Shown in pieces: positions 28,212 to 36,814 of a DNA stretch of 64,000 nt (the stretch's first letter is position 1; every line of letters begins with the position of its first letter). The notes below the pieces were generated by a model that saw only the letters and a program-made list of their open reading frames with translations, had not been told where the DNA came from and made no database searches. The DNA is from Schaalia sp. JY-X169 (GTDB lineage: Bacteria > Actinomycetota > Actinomycetes > Actinomycetales > Actinomycetaceae), in the NCBI RefSeq assembly GCF_014069575.1, contig NZ_CP059675.1:1054001-1118000 (forward strand), in the 5' to 3' direction. The translations under genes were made by a program, and so were the position numbers.

Positions 28212-31200
28212 ATGCAAACTTCGGAGTACGCGGAACTCCACGCTCACAGCGCAAACACGTTCCTAGAAGGGACCGATACCCCCGCTGCGCTAGTGACCCA
28301 AGCCCAAAAATTGGGCCTGTCGGGACTCGCGGTCCTTGACGTGGATGGAATGTACTCCGCCGTGCAAACAGCCCGCGCCGGTGAACAGGTGGGACTGCCA
28401 ATCATTTACGGCACAGAACTAACCTTGGACCATCGTGTGCTGCCTGAAGATCTGCCTCAGCAGGCTACCGCAAATCATAACGACCTCGGCGTGCGTCTGC
28501 CCGTTCTTGCCTCCTCGCAAACGGGCTACCACAACCTCTGCCAGATTCTTAGCACCCACTTCCTTGCTGAAGAAGGAAGGCGTGAAGCCACGCTCACGCT
28601 TGAGGAGATCCATGCTTTCAATGACGACATCTTCATCTTGACGGGAACCGCTCACGGACCGCTACGACGCGCACTAACAGCCGGTGGCATGTCAGCAGCA
28701 GCCAGGGTGCTAGACCAGCTAATTGACACGGTTGGCTCGGAACACGTTGGGGTGGAGGCCAGCCTCCAACCCCACAATCCACCTTCACTGGCGGACGCAT
28801 TGGCGACGCTTGCGGACGCACGTAACTTACCGCTAGTAGCGACGGGGGCAGTGCGATGTGCAACCCCGGAGCAGCAAAAGCTGGCGGATGTCTTCAGTGC
28901 GACACGCCTAAATCTGTCGTTGGATCAAGCAGAACCGTACCTTCCTGCTTGGCGGACTTTCCTACGTTCAAATGAGGAAATGCTCTACCTGCATCGGCGC
29001 CACCCCGAGGCGGTAAGAAATGCAGCGGAACTGGGGCGGCAGTTTACTTTTGACTTCCGCATCCTGGAACCCGGCCTGCCGCATTATCCCGTCCCCAATG
29101 GGCACACAGAGGAAACCTGGCTGCGTCATCTCACGTATCAGGGCGCAAGCGAACGCTACGGGTCTAGAACTGATTTCCCCCGAGCTTGGGAGCAAATTGA
29201 CCATGAACTGGAGATTATTGAGCAGTTAGAGTTTCCCGGTTACTTTCTGATTGTCACAGACATTGTCGACTTTTGCTTCCGCAGTGGGATCCTTTGCCAG
29301 GGACGTGGTTCGGCGGCTAACTCCGCGGTTTGTTATGCGTTGTCGATTACCGCGGTTGATGCCGTAAAGCACAGGATGCTCTTCGAGAGATTTTTGTCCC
29401 CGCAACGCACGGGAGCCCCCGACATTGACTTAGATATTGAAGCGCGAGAGCGGGAGAGGGTAATCCAGTATGTCTATGAGCGGTACGGGCGTCACAATGC
29501 CGCAATGGTTGCCAACGTCATCACCTATCGCCCCAAATCAGCAATTAGGGATGCGGCACGAGCTTTCGGATTTCCGGAAGGGCAGGTGAAACTGTGGTCC
29601 AAGAGGGCTGGTAGTTCTGCACCTGATTCTGTTCTAGAGGTGGCGCAGAGACTTCAGAAGATGCCGCGTCACATGGGGATTCATCCGGGCGGCATGGTCT
29701 TGACGCGGACACCCGTGTCACAGGTGTGTCCGGTGAGGTGGGGGGCAATGGAAGGACGCACCGTCCTGCAGTGGGATAAGGAAGACTGCGCGGACGCGGG
29801 GCTAGTAAAGTTTGATTTGCTAGGGCTGGGAATGTTGACAGCTTTGCGTCGATCGTTTGACTGGCTCAATACCTCGGGTGTGGAACATAACGGGCGCCCG
29901 CTGGACCTCTACAATCTTCCCGAGGACGATCCGCGAGTCTATGACCTGCTGTGCAACGCGGACACTGTTGGAGTGTTCCAAGTGGAATCCAGAGCTCAGA
30001 TGAACACGTTGCCGCGACTGAAGCCTCGCGAGTTTTACGACATAGTCATCGAGGTTGCTCTTATTCGCCCAGGTCCCATTCAAGGTAAGGCCGTAAATCC
30101 TTACTTGAACCGGAAGAACGGCAAAGAGAAGGTGACTTACCTGCATCCACTCATGGAAGACGCCCTCAAGAAGACGTTGGGTGTTCCCCTCTTCCAAGAA
30201 CAGTTGATGCAGATAGCTGTGGATGTGGCTGGTTTTACCCCGGGTCAGGCAGACGAGTTGAGGCGCGCCATTGGCGCTAAACGAAGCGCTGAACGAATGG
30301 CTGCATTGAAACCAGAACTGTTTGAGGGAATGAGTGCCCGTGGCGTGTCACTTGAGGTGCAAGAGCAGGTTTTTACCCAACTGCAAGGGTTCGCGGAGTT
30401 TGGCTTCCCCGAGTCACACGCCTTCTCTTTTGCCTACCTTGTTTACGCTTCTGCCTGGTTGAAGGTTCATTATCCTGAGCACTTCTATGCGTCAATCTTG
30501 GCAAGCCAACCCATGGGTTTTTATTCTCCGTCTTCATTGGTCGAGGACGCTCGAAGGCACGGGGTTACGGTTACACCCCCTAGTGTGACCCACTCGAAGG
30601 TTGAAACCGCTCCGATGCCAAGTACAAGAATGTCGAAGCAGTGCACAACGCTGGTTGACCCCCACCCCGACCTTGAAGTTCGCTTGGGATTAGAGACAGT
30701 AAAGGGCCTTGGAAGTGGGGCTAAGCAGATTGTCGAGGCTAGAGAAAGCGGACCTTTTACCAGCATCGCTGAGTTAGCCGCGCGTGCGAATCTCACGCGA
30801 TCTCAAGTTGAGAAGCTCGCAAGTGCAGGCGCTTTGGCGGACCTTGGGATCAGTCGACGTGAGGGCTTGTGGGCTGCAGGTGCTGTGGTTGCAGATGACT
30901 GGCACCAACCATTTCTGCCTGGAACCGAGTTGGGGATGAAGGCCCCAAACCTCCCCGTGATGACTGCTCAAGAGGAGTTGGTTGCGGACTATGACGGTAT
31001 GGGATTGTCACCAGACCTACACCCCATGAACTTTGCTCGCCAGTACTTGAATGAACGTGGGGTCATTCCCTTGGCAGCCCTGCCAGATGCCCCTTGTGAT
31101 AGGCGTATCTCTGTGGCGGGTTTGATAACACATAGACAACGCCCAGGAACAGCTCGGGGGACAACTTTCTTGTCGTTGGAGGACGAAACAGGGTTGGGTA

Positions 31201-31373
31201 ACGTTATCTGTTCGCCAGGGCTGTGGCGGCGCTACCGTTCGGTTGCTCTTAAGGCAAACGCCATGGTGATCAGCGGACGTGTCGAGAAAGGTGATGGGGC
31301 GGTGGCGCTAGTTGCCGACCGTCTAGAGACGCTAGACGTTCCCCTCAGGACGAGGTCGAGGGACTTCCGTTAG
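28212..31373 (+). CDS. dnaE2: Error-prone DNA polymerase III alpha subunit DnaE2
   Basis: 1053 aa, normal for DnaE2. PHP domain at 1-280 (YAELHAHSANTFLEGT). The polymerase core includes CQGRGSAANSAVCYALSIT and the catalytic PDIDLDIEARERERV. A DnaE-type fingers segment (FPESHAFSFAYLVYASAWLKVHYPEHFYASIL) and a C-terminal OB domain (about 955-1040, ISVAGLITHRQRPGTA) follow. This polymerase performs damage-induced mutagenic synthesis together with ImuA/ImuB. The ATG at 28212 follows its own LexA box and -10 element. Confidence 0.96.
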   Translation: MQTSEYAELHAHSANTFLEGTDTPAALVTQAQKLGLSGLAVLDVDGMYSAVQTARAGEQVGLPIIYGTELTLDHRVLPEDLPQQATANHNDLGVRLPVLASSQTGYHNLCQILSTHFLAEEGRREATLTLEEIHAFNDDIFILTGTAHGPLRRALTAGGMSAAARVLDQLIDTVGSEHVGVEASLQPHNPPSLADALATLADARNLPLVATGAVRCATPEQQKLADVFSATRLNLSLDQAEPYLPAWRTFLRSNEEMLYLHRRHPEAVRNAAELGRQFTFDFRILEPGLPHYPVPNGHTEETWLRHLTYQGASERYGSRTDFPRAWEQIDHELEIIEQLEFPGYFLIVTDIVDFCFRSGILCQGRGSAANSAVCYALSITAVDAVKHRMLFERFLSPQRTGAPDIDLDIEARERERVIQYVYERYGRHNAAMVANVITYRPKSAIRDAARAFGFPEGQVKLWSKRAGSSAPDSVLEVAQRLQKMPRHMGIHPGGMVLTRTPVSQVCPVRWGAMEGRTVLQWDKEDCADAGLVKFDLLGLGMLTALRRSFDWLNTSGVEHNGRPLDLYNLPEDDPRVYDLLCNADTVGVFQVESRAQMNTLPRLKPREFYDIVIEVALIRPGPIQGKAVNPYLNRKNGKEKVTYLHPLMEDALKKTLGVPLFQEQLMQIAVDVAGFTPGQADELRRAIGAKRSAERMAALKPELFEGMSARGVSLEVQEQVFTQLQGFAEFGFPESHAFSFAYLVYASAWLKVHYPEHFYASILASQPMGFYSPSSLVEDARRHGVTVTPPSVTHSKVETAPMPSTRMSKQCTTLVDPHPDLEVRLGLETVKGLGSGAKQIVEARESGPFTSIAELAARANLTRSQVEKLASAGALADLGISRREGLWAAGAVVADDWHQPFLPGTELGMKAPNLPVMTAQEELVADYDGMGLSPDLHPMNFARQYLNERGVIPLAALPDAPCDRRISVAGLITHRQRPGTARGTTFLSLEDETGLGNVICSPGLWRRYRSVALKANAMVISGRVEKGDGAVALVADRLETLDVPLRTRSRDFR

Positions 31374-31458
31374 AGCTCGAGACTACGAATGTTCGGCTTC
31401 AGGCCGGACCCCACCCTGATAGAAACAGACGCAGCCAGTTGGCACTGCCGATGCCCGT

Positions 31459-31602
31459 GAAATGTATACGTCGGGACGAAATATGCGTCCGGGGTGCGCA
31501 CCCCAGACGGGCATTCCACCCCCACGTATACATTTCGCGTAGCGGCGGGTGGAATGGGGGTAGCGGCGGGTGGAATGGGGGCAGCGGCGGCAGGATGGGC
31601 AG
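31459..31602. repeat. 13-bp perfect inverted repeat plus 21-bp tandem repeats
   Basis: GAAATGTATACGT (31459-31471) is perfectly inverted at 31524-31536. Between them lies the 14-bp palindrome GGGGTGCGCACCCC (31491-31504). Two identical 21-bp direct repeats follow at 31540-31560 and 31561-31581, with a degenerate third. GCATTCCACCC (31511) can also pair with GGGTGGAATG in the repeats. The block fills the gap between the convergent dnaE2 and permease genes and has no credible protein. It may be a miniature mobile palindrome. Confidence 0.65.
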
Positions 31603-31665
31603 GGGCAGGGTTCGGCGGTGGCAGCCCGGCAGAGCCGGGGACGTGGGGCAGGACGGGGGCCCGTG

Positions 31666-32988
31666 CTAACTTGCTTTAGCCCCGGCCTCATCTTCCTTGT
31701 CTTTACCACCAATACTCAGCTTGTCGGTAAGGATCTTCTTAATGGCAGGCACGCCATCCTCATCCTCATCCTCATCCTCAGAGTCATGCTCGTGGGCGCC
31801 GGTCCCATTCCTGTTGGGTAAATCGGGGAGTGGCCCTTCTATCGGAGGATCACGGTGGTAGAGAGACGAGAACACGGCCCAGATCACCGCGATGATGGGG
31901 ATTGCAATGATGGCACCGAGAAGGCCGGCGACCAGTGTGCCCGCCATGACACCAATACCAACAACGACAGGACTGAGTGCCACCTGCTTACCCATGATGA
32001 ACGGCTGCAGGATGTGACCCTCGAACTGTCCGATCAAAGCAATACCAACCCCGACGAGGACGGTCTTCATGACACCCTCTGTTGCTAGGGCCACGATCAT
32101 GGCCACAACCATGGCCGCCGGGGCACCAACCATAGGGATCAACGCACCGATCATGACCAGCACAGCCAGGGCAGGCGCAAGGGGAATCCCCAGGATTTCC
32201 AGATAAATCCACGCAAGGACCCCATCAATGAAGGCAATGATGATCGTTCCGCGGCCGTATCCGGCGAAGGTGCGCCACCCTGCTTGAGCCCCATGATTCC
32301 ATTTGGCCCGGGCATCTGTAGGAAGAAGATTGAGGAACCAGCGCCACATTTGCGCGCCGGAAAGAAGGAAGAAGACTGTCACAAAAATCGCCAGAGCAAC
32401 TGATGTGATAGCGAGCGTTACAGCGCCAACATTGGATAGTGCCGTGGTGGCAATGTTCTGCCAGTTATCAAGCAGGTACTTTTCGCCGCGGTCAAACATC
32501 GTGCTCACCCAGGAATAGGCCTGGTCGCTGGTTAGGGACACGCCTAATGGAGAGGTGTCGATGAAATCTACGACCATGTCGACGCCATGTGACAGCTGTT
32601 CAACCAGCTTCTGCCACTGTCCGGTTACAGATGTGACAACGAAGGTGAGCATGCCGCCAAAGATAAGGAACGTGCCCAGGAGGGCGATTGCCACGGCAAG
32701 TCCCCGAGGCATGTGTTTACTAAGGCGGTTCACCAACGGGTTGAGCAGACCGGTGAGGACCAATGCAACGAACACCGCGATGAACACGGCTGAGATTTTG
32801 GCAGTAATGAAGACGACACCGGCCACAACCAGCGTGATGCCGATTATCGCCCAGGATCCGACCCCTGCATTGCGTAGCCAGTTAGGGATTTGTTTTCCAG
32901 CGGGTACCGTTTGCACTGCGTCAGGTTCGGGACGTGTTCGCTTCGGGGAGTGATACACAGCCTTCCTCGGCTTCATGTTGTACCCCAT
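31666..32988 (-). CDS. AI-2E family (PerM/YdiK-type) membrane protein
   Basis: 440 aa. A basic N-terminus precedes about eight membrane helices with the family pattern: an early pair (WAIIGITLVVAGVVFITAKISAVFIAVFVALVL), NPLVNRLSKHMPRGLAVAIALLG, and the C-terminal block PALAVLVMIGALIPMVGAPAAMVVAMIVALAT with QFEGHILQPFIMGKQVALSPVVVGIGV. The C-terminal 50 residues are cytosolic and acidic, with a repeated Glu-Asp run coded by a short CATCCT-type repeat. The family includes exporters and Na+/H+ antiporters; the substrate is unknown. GGAGGGGG precedes the ATG. Confidence 0.88.
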   Translation of the reverse strand: MGYNMKPRKAVYHSPKRTRPEPDAVQTVPAGKQIPNWLRNAGVGSWAIIGITLVVAGVVFITAKISAVFIAVFVALVLTGLLNPLVNRLSKHMPRGLAVAIALLGTFLIFGGMLTFVVTSVTGQWQKLVEQLSHGVDMVVDFIDTSPLGVSLTSDQAYSWVSTMFDRGEKYLLDNWQNIATTALSNVGAVTLAITSVALAIFVTVFFLLSGAQMWRWFLNLLPTDARAKWNHGAQAGWRTFAGYGRGTIIIAFIDGVLAWIYLEILGIPLAPALAVLVMIGALIPMVGAPAAMVVAMIVALATEGVMKTVLVGVGIALIGQFEGHILQPFIMGKQVALSPVVVGIGVMAGTLVAGLLGAIIAIPIIAVIWAVFSSLYHRDPPIEGPLPDLPNRNGTGAHEHDSEDEDEDEDGVPAIKKILTDKLSIGGKDKEDEAGAKAS

Positions 32989-33150
32989 TGGGCCCCCTCC
33001 ATCTTTGCCGACGTTGTGACCACCGATCGATCACCTTCTACATTCTAGGTCCACCCCCCGACATCTGGCCGTGTGGAACTGCTTCGTCTTGGAACGTAGT
33101 GGCTACCACAGAGCCACGGTCTTGCCAGCGCGTAGAATGGCACCTAGTTC

Positions 33151-33696
33151 ATGCCGTGGAATCACGATGTGGTAGGGAAGATGAGAGGCCTTTTCGAAGC
33201 AGTGGCCATAGAACCGACTAACGGTATTGAGGATCGCGACAACAAGCGCTCCTTAGCTTGGCGCGTCTTTTTTGAGGCCAGCACTCGTCTGCAAGGCCTC
33301 CTTGAGGCCCAGCTGAAGGCTGGCGCAAACCTATCTCTGTCCGACTACAACATCCTCCTCATGCTCTACGAATCTCCCGAGCAGAAAATGCGTATGGGGG
33401 AGTTAGCGGAACGGCTTGGTTTCATCCCATCACGCCTGACATACCTTGTTAGCGGGCTGATCAAAGAGGGGTGGGTGGACAAGCGACCCAGTGGTACTGA
33501 TCGCCGTGGGTACGAGGCCGTTCTGACCCCTTCCGGAATTGAAGCCACGGAGTTGGCGTCACGGATCCACCAGGCCACCGTTCGGGAGCTGCTGCTCGAC
33601 GAACTAACCGATGCCCACATCGACCAGATCGTGGAGGCCTTTGAGCACCTTGATCTGCGTACTCGCGACATCCAGGGCGGGACCTCCGGAGGCTAA
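33151..33696 (+). CDS. MarR family transcriptional regulator
   Basis: 181 aa. Winged-helix core at about 60-130: LSLSDYNILLMLYESPEQKMRMGELAERLGFIPSRLTYLVSGLIKEGWVDKRPSGTDRRGYEAVLTPSG, the usual MarR recognition helix and wing with the Asp-Arg-Arg motif. Such proteins bind palindromic operators as dimers and respond to small ligands. A -10-like TAGAAT lies at about 33133. The ATG at 33181 is an alternative start. Divergent from the AI-2E-type permease, a possible target. The last four bases overlap the convergent DUF4349 gene. Confidence 0.88.
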   Translation: MPWNHDVVGKMRGLFEAVAIEPTNGIEDRDNKRSLAWRVFFEASTRLQGLLEAQLKAGANLSLSDYNILLMLYESPEQKMRMGELAERLGFIPSRLTYLVSGLIKEGWVDKRPSGTDRRGYEAVLTPSGIEATELASRIHQATVRELLLDELTDAHIDQIVEAFEHLDLRTRDIQGGTSGG

Positions 33697-34634
33697 GGCG
33701 CGTCCTCGGCTTCCACAACTTCTACATCGAGCGTCTCCGGATCATTATTGGCAGCATCGTCCTCGTCCGCATTGGGAGTACCCGCCGCGAGCTTTGCCCG
33801 CCGCTTTGCGAGGATCCAGCGCACCAGGAGGAAGATGATCGCCGCGATCACCAGCCAGGGTAGTGCGACGAGGAGCCCGTAGCCCACGACTTCAAGCGAC
33901 TTCAGGAAGATCTGCCACGCCTTCCCCAGCGAGAAGCCCGTTGAATCAACATCTGTGGAGAACGAAACGTTGAGGGTGGACATGGAAACTTGACTGTCGA
34001 GCCACTCAAGTTGTGCGGTGAGTGAGTCCAACTCTGCTTGGCGCTGAGTTAAACCACTCTCGGCTGCGATGAGCTCATCGACAGAAGTTGCCTGATCCAT
34101 GAGGTTTTGAAGCCGGGTGATTGAGTCTTCAAGTACCTTGATTCTTGCGTCCAAGTCGGTCACCTGCTGGGTGACGTCCTCGTTGAATGTCGAGGTGTTC
34201 TGCACGGTGCCGTACTGGTCCAAGCCCGCCAGAACCTCATCAAACTTGTCGGCGGGGATACGCGCGGTGACCGAAGCGTAGGGTTGCGAGTCGTATTCCG
34301 AGGTCGAGCTCCATTCAATGCGCCCCCCGACCTCGAGAATCTGTTCGGTGAACTTCGCTGCCGCATCCCGCGGGTTACCAGTGATGACGGTAGCGTCCCC
34401 GCTGACGATGATTGAAGCGTTAACCGCAGGGGATCCGGCTTCCGCACTAAGTGCCTGTTCGGTTACGGCACCCATATCGGCCGCGGCCTGTTCCGATGGC
34501 ATGGCAGCACCCATGTCAACGTTCCCGTAACTTGCGGTGCCGTCTGCACCCGAGGACGACCCGCACCCGGCAAGGACCAGTGTGAGCGCTGCAATGACTG
34601 GCAGGGATGCTGCCCGAATAGATGTGCTTTTCAT
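33693..34634 (-). CDS. DUF4349 lipoprotein
   Basis: 313 aa. Lipoprotein signal with LAGC at about residue 24. The DUF4349 domain (about 65-255) includes ASVTARIPADKFDEVLAGLDQYGTV, a coiled-coil DLDARIKVLEDSITRLQNLM, and VDELIAAESGLTQRQAELDSL. A C-terminal membrane helix (about 255-280) and a cytosolic basic-then-acidic tail follow. Being held by both lipid and helix is typical of the family, whose function is unknown. TAATGT (34641-34646, minus strand), six bases, then ATG suggests a leaderless start. Confidence 0.87.
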   Translation of the reverse strand: MKSTSIRAASLPVIAALTLVLAGCGSSSGADGTASYGNVDMGAAMPSEQAAADMGAVTEQALSAEAGSPAVNASIIVSGDATVITGNPRDAAAKFTEQILEVGGRIEWSSTSEYDSQPYASVTARIPADKFDEVLAGLDQYGTVQNTSTFNEDVTQQVTDLDARIKVLEDSITRLQNLMDQATSVDELIAAESGLTQRQAELDSLTAQLEWLDSQVSMSTLNVSFSTDVDSTGFSLGKAWQIFLKSLEVVGYGLLVALPWLVIAAIIFLLVRWILAKRRAKLAAGTPNADEDDAANNDPETLDVEVVEAEDAP

Positions 34635-34667
34635 GGCTCCACATTAGGGGCAATGACCGGCCAAAAC

Positions 34668-35903
34668 CTATGCGCTGTCACCGTTGGAATCGAACTGTAA
34701 TGAATCGGTCCCGCCCGCGACTTGGGTTGCTTGCGCGGTCTTGGCGGGCACCATTGCGGCGATGCTCTTGGACGTCCATGACACCAGTGTTTCCAGGGGT
34801 CCGCGCCTGTCGATGATCGTCAAAACAATGCCGAGGGCGAGGATCACTGCCAGTTGCCACCAGAACGCGATGCTAAGCATGCTGTATATCCTCCCGTAGT
34901 CGCCACCGTACATCGGTTCGCCTAGAGCAGCGAGGGCGTACGCGGTCATTGCAATGTGCAGGACATACGAGGTTAGGGGTGTTGCTCCAACCTTCGCGAC
35001 GGGCTTGAGAAGTCCGGGAGTGTTGGTCATTCTCGAGCACGCAAGTATGAGGATGCAGATGATGACTACTGATGCCCCGCCAGTCCGCATGATGTCCGCA
35101 GTGGAGCCGGAATGGGGGCTCGCGATCAGCAGGGCATCCCAACCCCCAAAATAGGGTGTTCCAAAGGAACTTCCACGCAGCGATTCAGTGATTTCCTCAA
35201 CCCCGCCGTAGCCCTGCGTAGCGAGGTCTTCGGCAACTCGACTGATCTGCATTCGACTGACGACCTCGGCGACGACCCAGACGCCAGCCGCTGCGCCTCC
35301 CCACGTCAGCGCAGTCCGAGGGCGGGTGTCTGAGTTCAGGATGGCGCGTGCGAGGACGATCCCGAAGCCGAGGTAGATGCTCCATGTCAGAGCAGGGTAG
35401 GTCCCAGTGAAAAGCGCTGTGACGAGGAACTGCCCCGGTCCCGAGTCGTCGAGCGTGCCCGCTGAGGCAAACTCCTCTGTGGCCCCGGCGACCCAGAAGT
35501 TAAGCAGGGGGCTGATGACAGAAGCCACAATCAGCAGGACAAAGAGTGGTAGCTGCGGTATGAGGACCAGGAATGACGCCACCATGATCGCTAGCCCGTA
35601 ATACACCAGGATGACTGCGATCGGGTGTTCTGGTAGCAGATCCAGAACGAGGCCTATTACAAGCACCACGGCTCCGCGGGTTAGACCACCAACAATGGCC
35701 CTCCCGATCATCCCGTCCGAGAGGTAGCGACGCGTTGAAAACACCACTCCAAACCCTCCGAGGACGGCAAAGAGCGTCGAGGGAAAACCTGCTGTTGCCA
35801 GTTCGAGCCAGCCGCCCTCATTAAACCCAACAAGAAGGTGTGCTGCCATCATGCCAATGAGGGCAAGGAAACGGGCGAGGTCAATCGCGACAAGACGTGG
35901 CAT
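34668..35903 (-). CDS. Multi-pass membrane protein of the HGSNAT/DUF418 (YeiB-like) type
   Basis: 411 aa with about ten membrane helices. The N-terminus RLVAIDLARFLALIGMMAAHLL is the first-helix motif shared by DUF418, DUF1624 and acyltransferase-3 proteins, and GATPLTSYVLHIAMTAYAL near residue 305 resembles the DUF418 C-terminal block. Some relatives move acyl groups across the membrane; activity is not provable here. The stop is 33 bases upstream of the lipoprotein start, so the two may be cotranscribed. Confidence 0.78.
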   Translation of the reverse strand: MPRLVAIDLARFLALIGMMAAHLLVGFNEGGWLELATAGFPSTLFAVLGGFGVVFSTRRYLSDGMIGRAIVGGLTRGAVVLVIGLVLDLLPEHPIAVILVYYGLAIMVASFLVLIPQLPLFVLLIVASVISPLLNFWVAGATEEFASAGTLDDSGPGQFLVTALFTGTYPALTWSIYLGFGIVLARAILNSDTRPRTALTWGGAAAGVWVVAEVVSRMQISRVAEDLATQGYGGVEEITESLRGSSFGTPYFGGWDALLIASPHSGSTADIMRTGGASVVIICILILACSRMTNTPGLLKPVAKVGATPLTSYVLHIAMTAYALAALGEPMYGGDYGRIYSMLSIAFWWQLAVILALGIVLTIIDRRGPLETLVSWTSKSIAAMVPAKTAQATQVAGGTDSLQFDSNGDSA

Positions 35904-35931
35904 GAGGTTTTCTTTCTACAGCGAGCAGAAA

Positions 35932-35955
35932 CCCGGCCGATAAGGATCGACCGGG
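35932..35955. terminator. Possible terminator hairpin
   Basis: CCCGGCCGAT (35932-35941) can pair with ATCGACCGGG (35946-35955) with one mismatch and a 4-base loop. It lies between the stop of the 169-aa membrane-protein gene and the next minus-strand gene. No long T-run follows. Confidence 0.4.
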
Positions 35956-36000
35956 CAAATGCTAACCCTTCAAACAGGGTTGGGGGTAACTGGCCAGAAA

Positions 36001-36510
36001 CTAGGCCTCGAGGGCCTTTGCCTCATCTTCCTTGCGGGGAAGTAGCGCAGCGCCACCCAAGACGCCAATGACGCCAGTGCCTGCGGCCAGCGCAGAAACA
36101 CCGAACGCCAGGATTGACGTGAAGAGTGAGCCGCGCAGGAAGGATGCGTTCATTGCGGTGTTGCGAAGGCCCTGTGCTGCCGCGGCCTCGGGCGAATCAT
36201 CACCGAACTCTTCTTTGGCAGCTTTGACGGAATCGCCGAGCTCCGCATAGGTCAGGCCATCGGTCGCGGCAAGGGCGTGCTTGTGGATGGTTGTCTGCAT
36301 GGACCAGGCAGTCATCGGTCCCGCAACGGACTTGCCAGCGTTCGATGATGCGTCGCCAGGAACCGTCATGTTCTCAACGCGCAGGTTGGCGGAGACGGCG
36401 AACCATGCAACGACGCCACCGATAAGCATGAGGGCGCCAATGACGATCATGATCCAGGCTGAGATAGTGCGGTAGAGTCCGGGCTTCTTGGTGGTTGTCT
36501 GTTGCGACAT
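36001..36510 (-). CDS. Small membrane protein of unknown function
   Basis: 169 aa from the ATG at 36510, with AAAGGA upstream. A first helix at about 16-38 (AWIMIVIGALMLIGGVVAWFAVSA), an extracytoplasmic domain of about 80 residues with MTVPGDAS and LTYAELGDSVKAAKEE, and a second helix at about 128-155. The C-terminus is short and charged. It resembles aromatic-ring-opening-dioxygenase-LigA-like misannotated proteins of actinobacteria; I do not assign a function. Confidence 0.75.
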   Translation of the reverse strand: MSQQTTTKKPGLYRTISAWIMIVIGALMLIGGVVAWFAVSANLRVENMTVPGDASSNAGKSVAGPMTAWSMQTTIHKHALAATDGLTYAELGDSVKAAKEEFGDDSPEAAAAQGLRNTAMNASFLRGSLFTSILAFGVSALAAGTGVIGVLGGAALLPRKEDEAKALEA

Positions 36511-36814
36511 GTGTGCATTCCTTTTGGCGTTGGGTTTTTCTCGAGTCCGCGGGGTCACGGAACATTGAGTTACGTTGCGTCCAACAAGGATAGAGAAAGA
36601 AACGCGCACGTGAAGGCCCTTTCGGGGGCGAAAGTCCCAACCGTCACCGAATTGTAACGCGCGCAAGAGAGTCAACGTGCGCCCACAAATGGCGTAATAT
36701 CGCTAAACGAGTACGGGTGGGGGTATTTGCCTTTCTGCTCCTAGAACCGCAGTCGTGTGACGAACGTCCTCAATCTAGGGGCCTTAGTCCCGCGTGTTGC
36801 AGTGGTGGGAGCTC
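36511..36814. other. Gene-free stretch downstream of argD
   Basis: It holds the leader of the 36510 gene and the tail after the argD stop. The only structure I see is a small hairpin, CTTTCG (36619-36624) with CGAAAG (36629-36634). No convincing gene or RNA. Confidence 0.4.
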
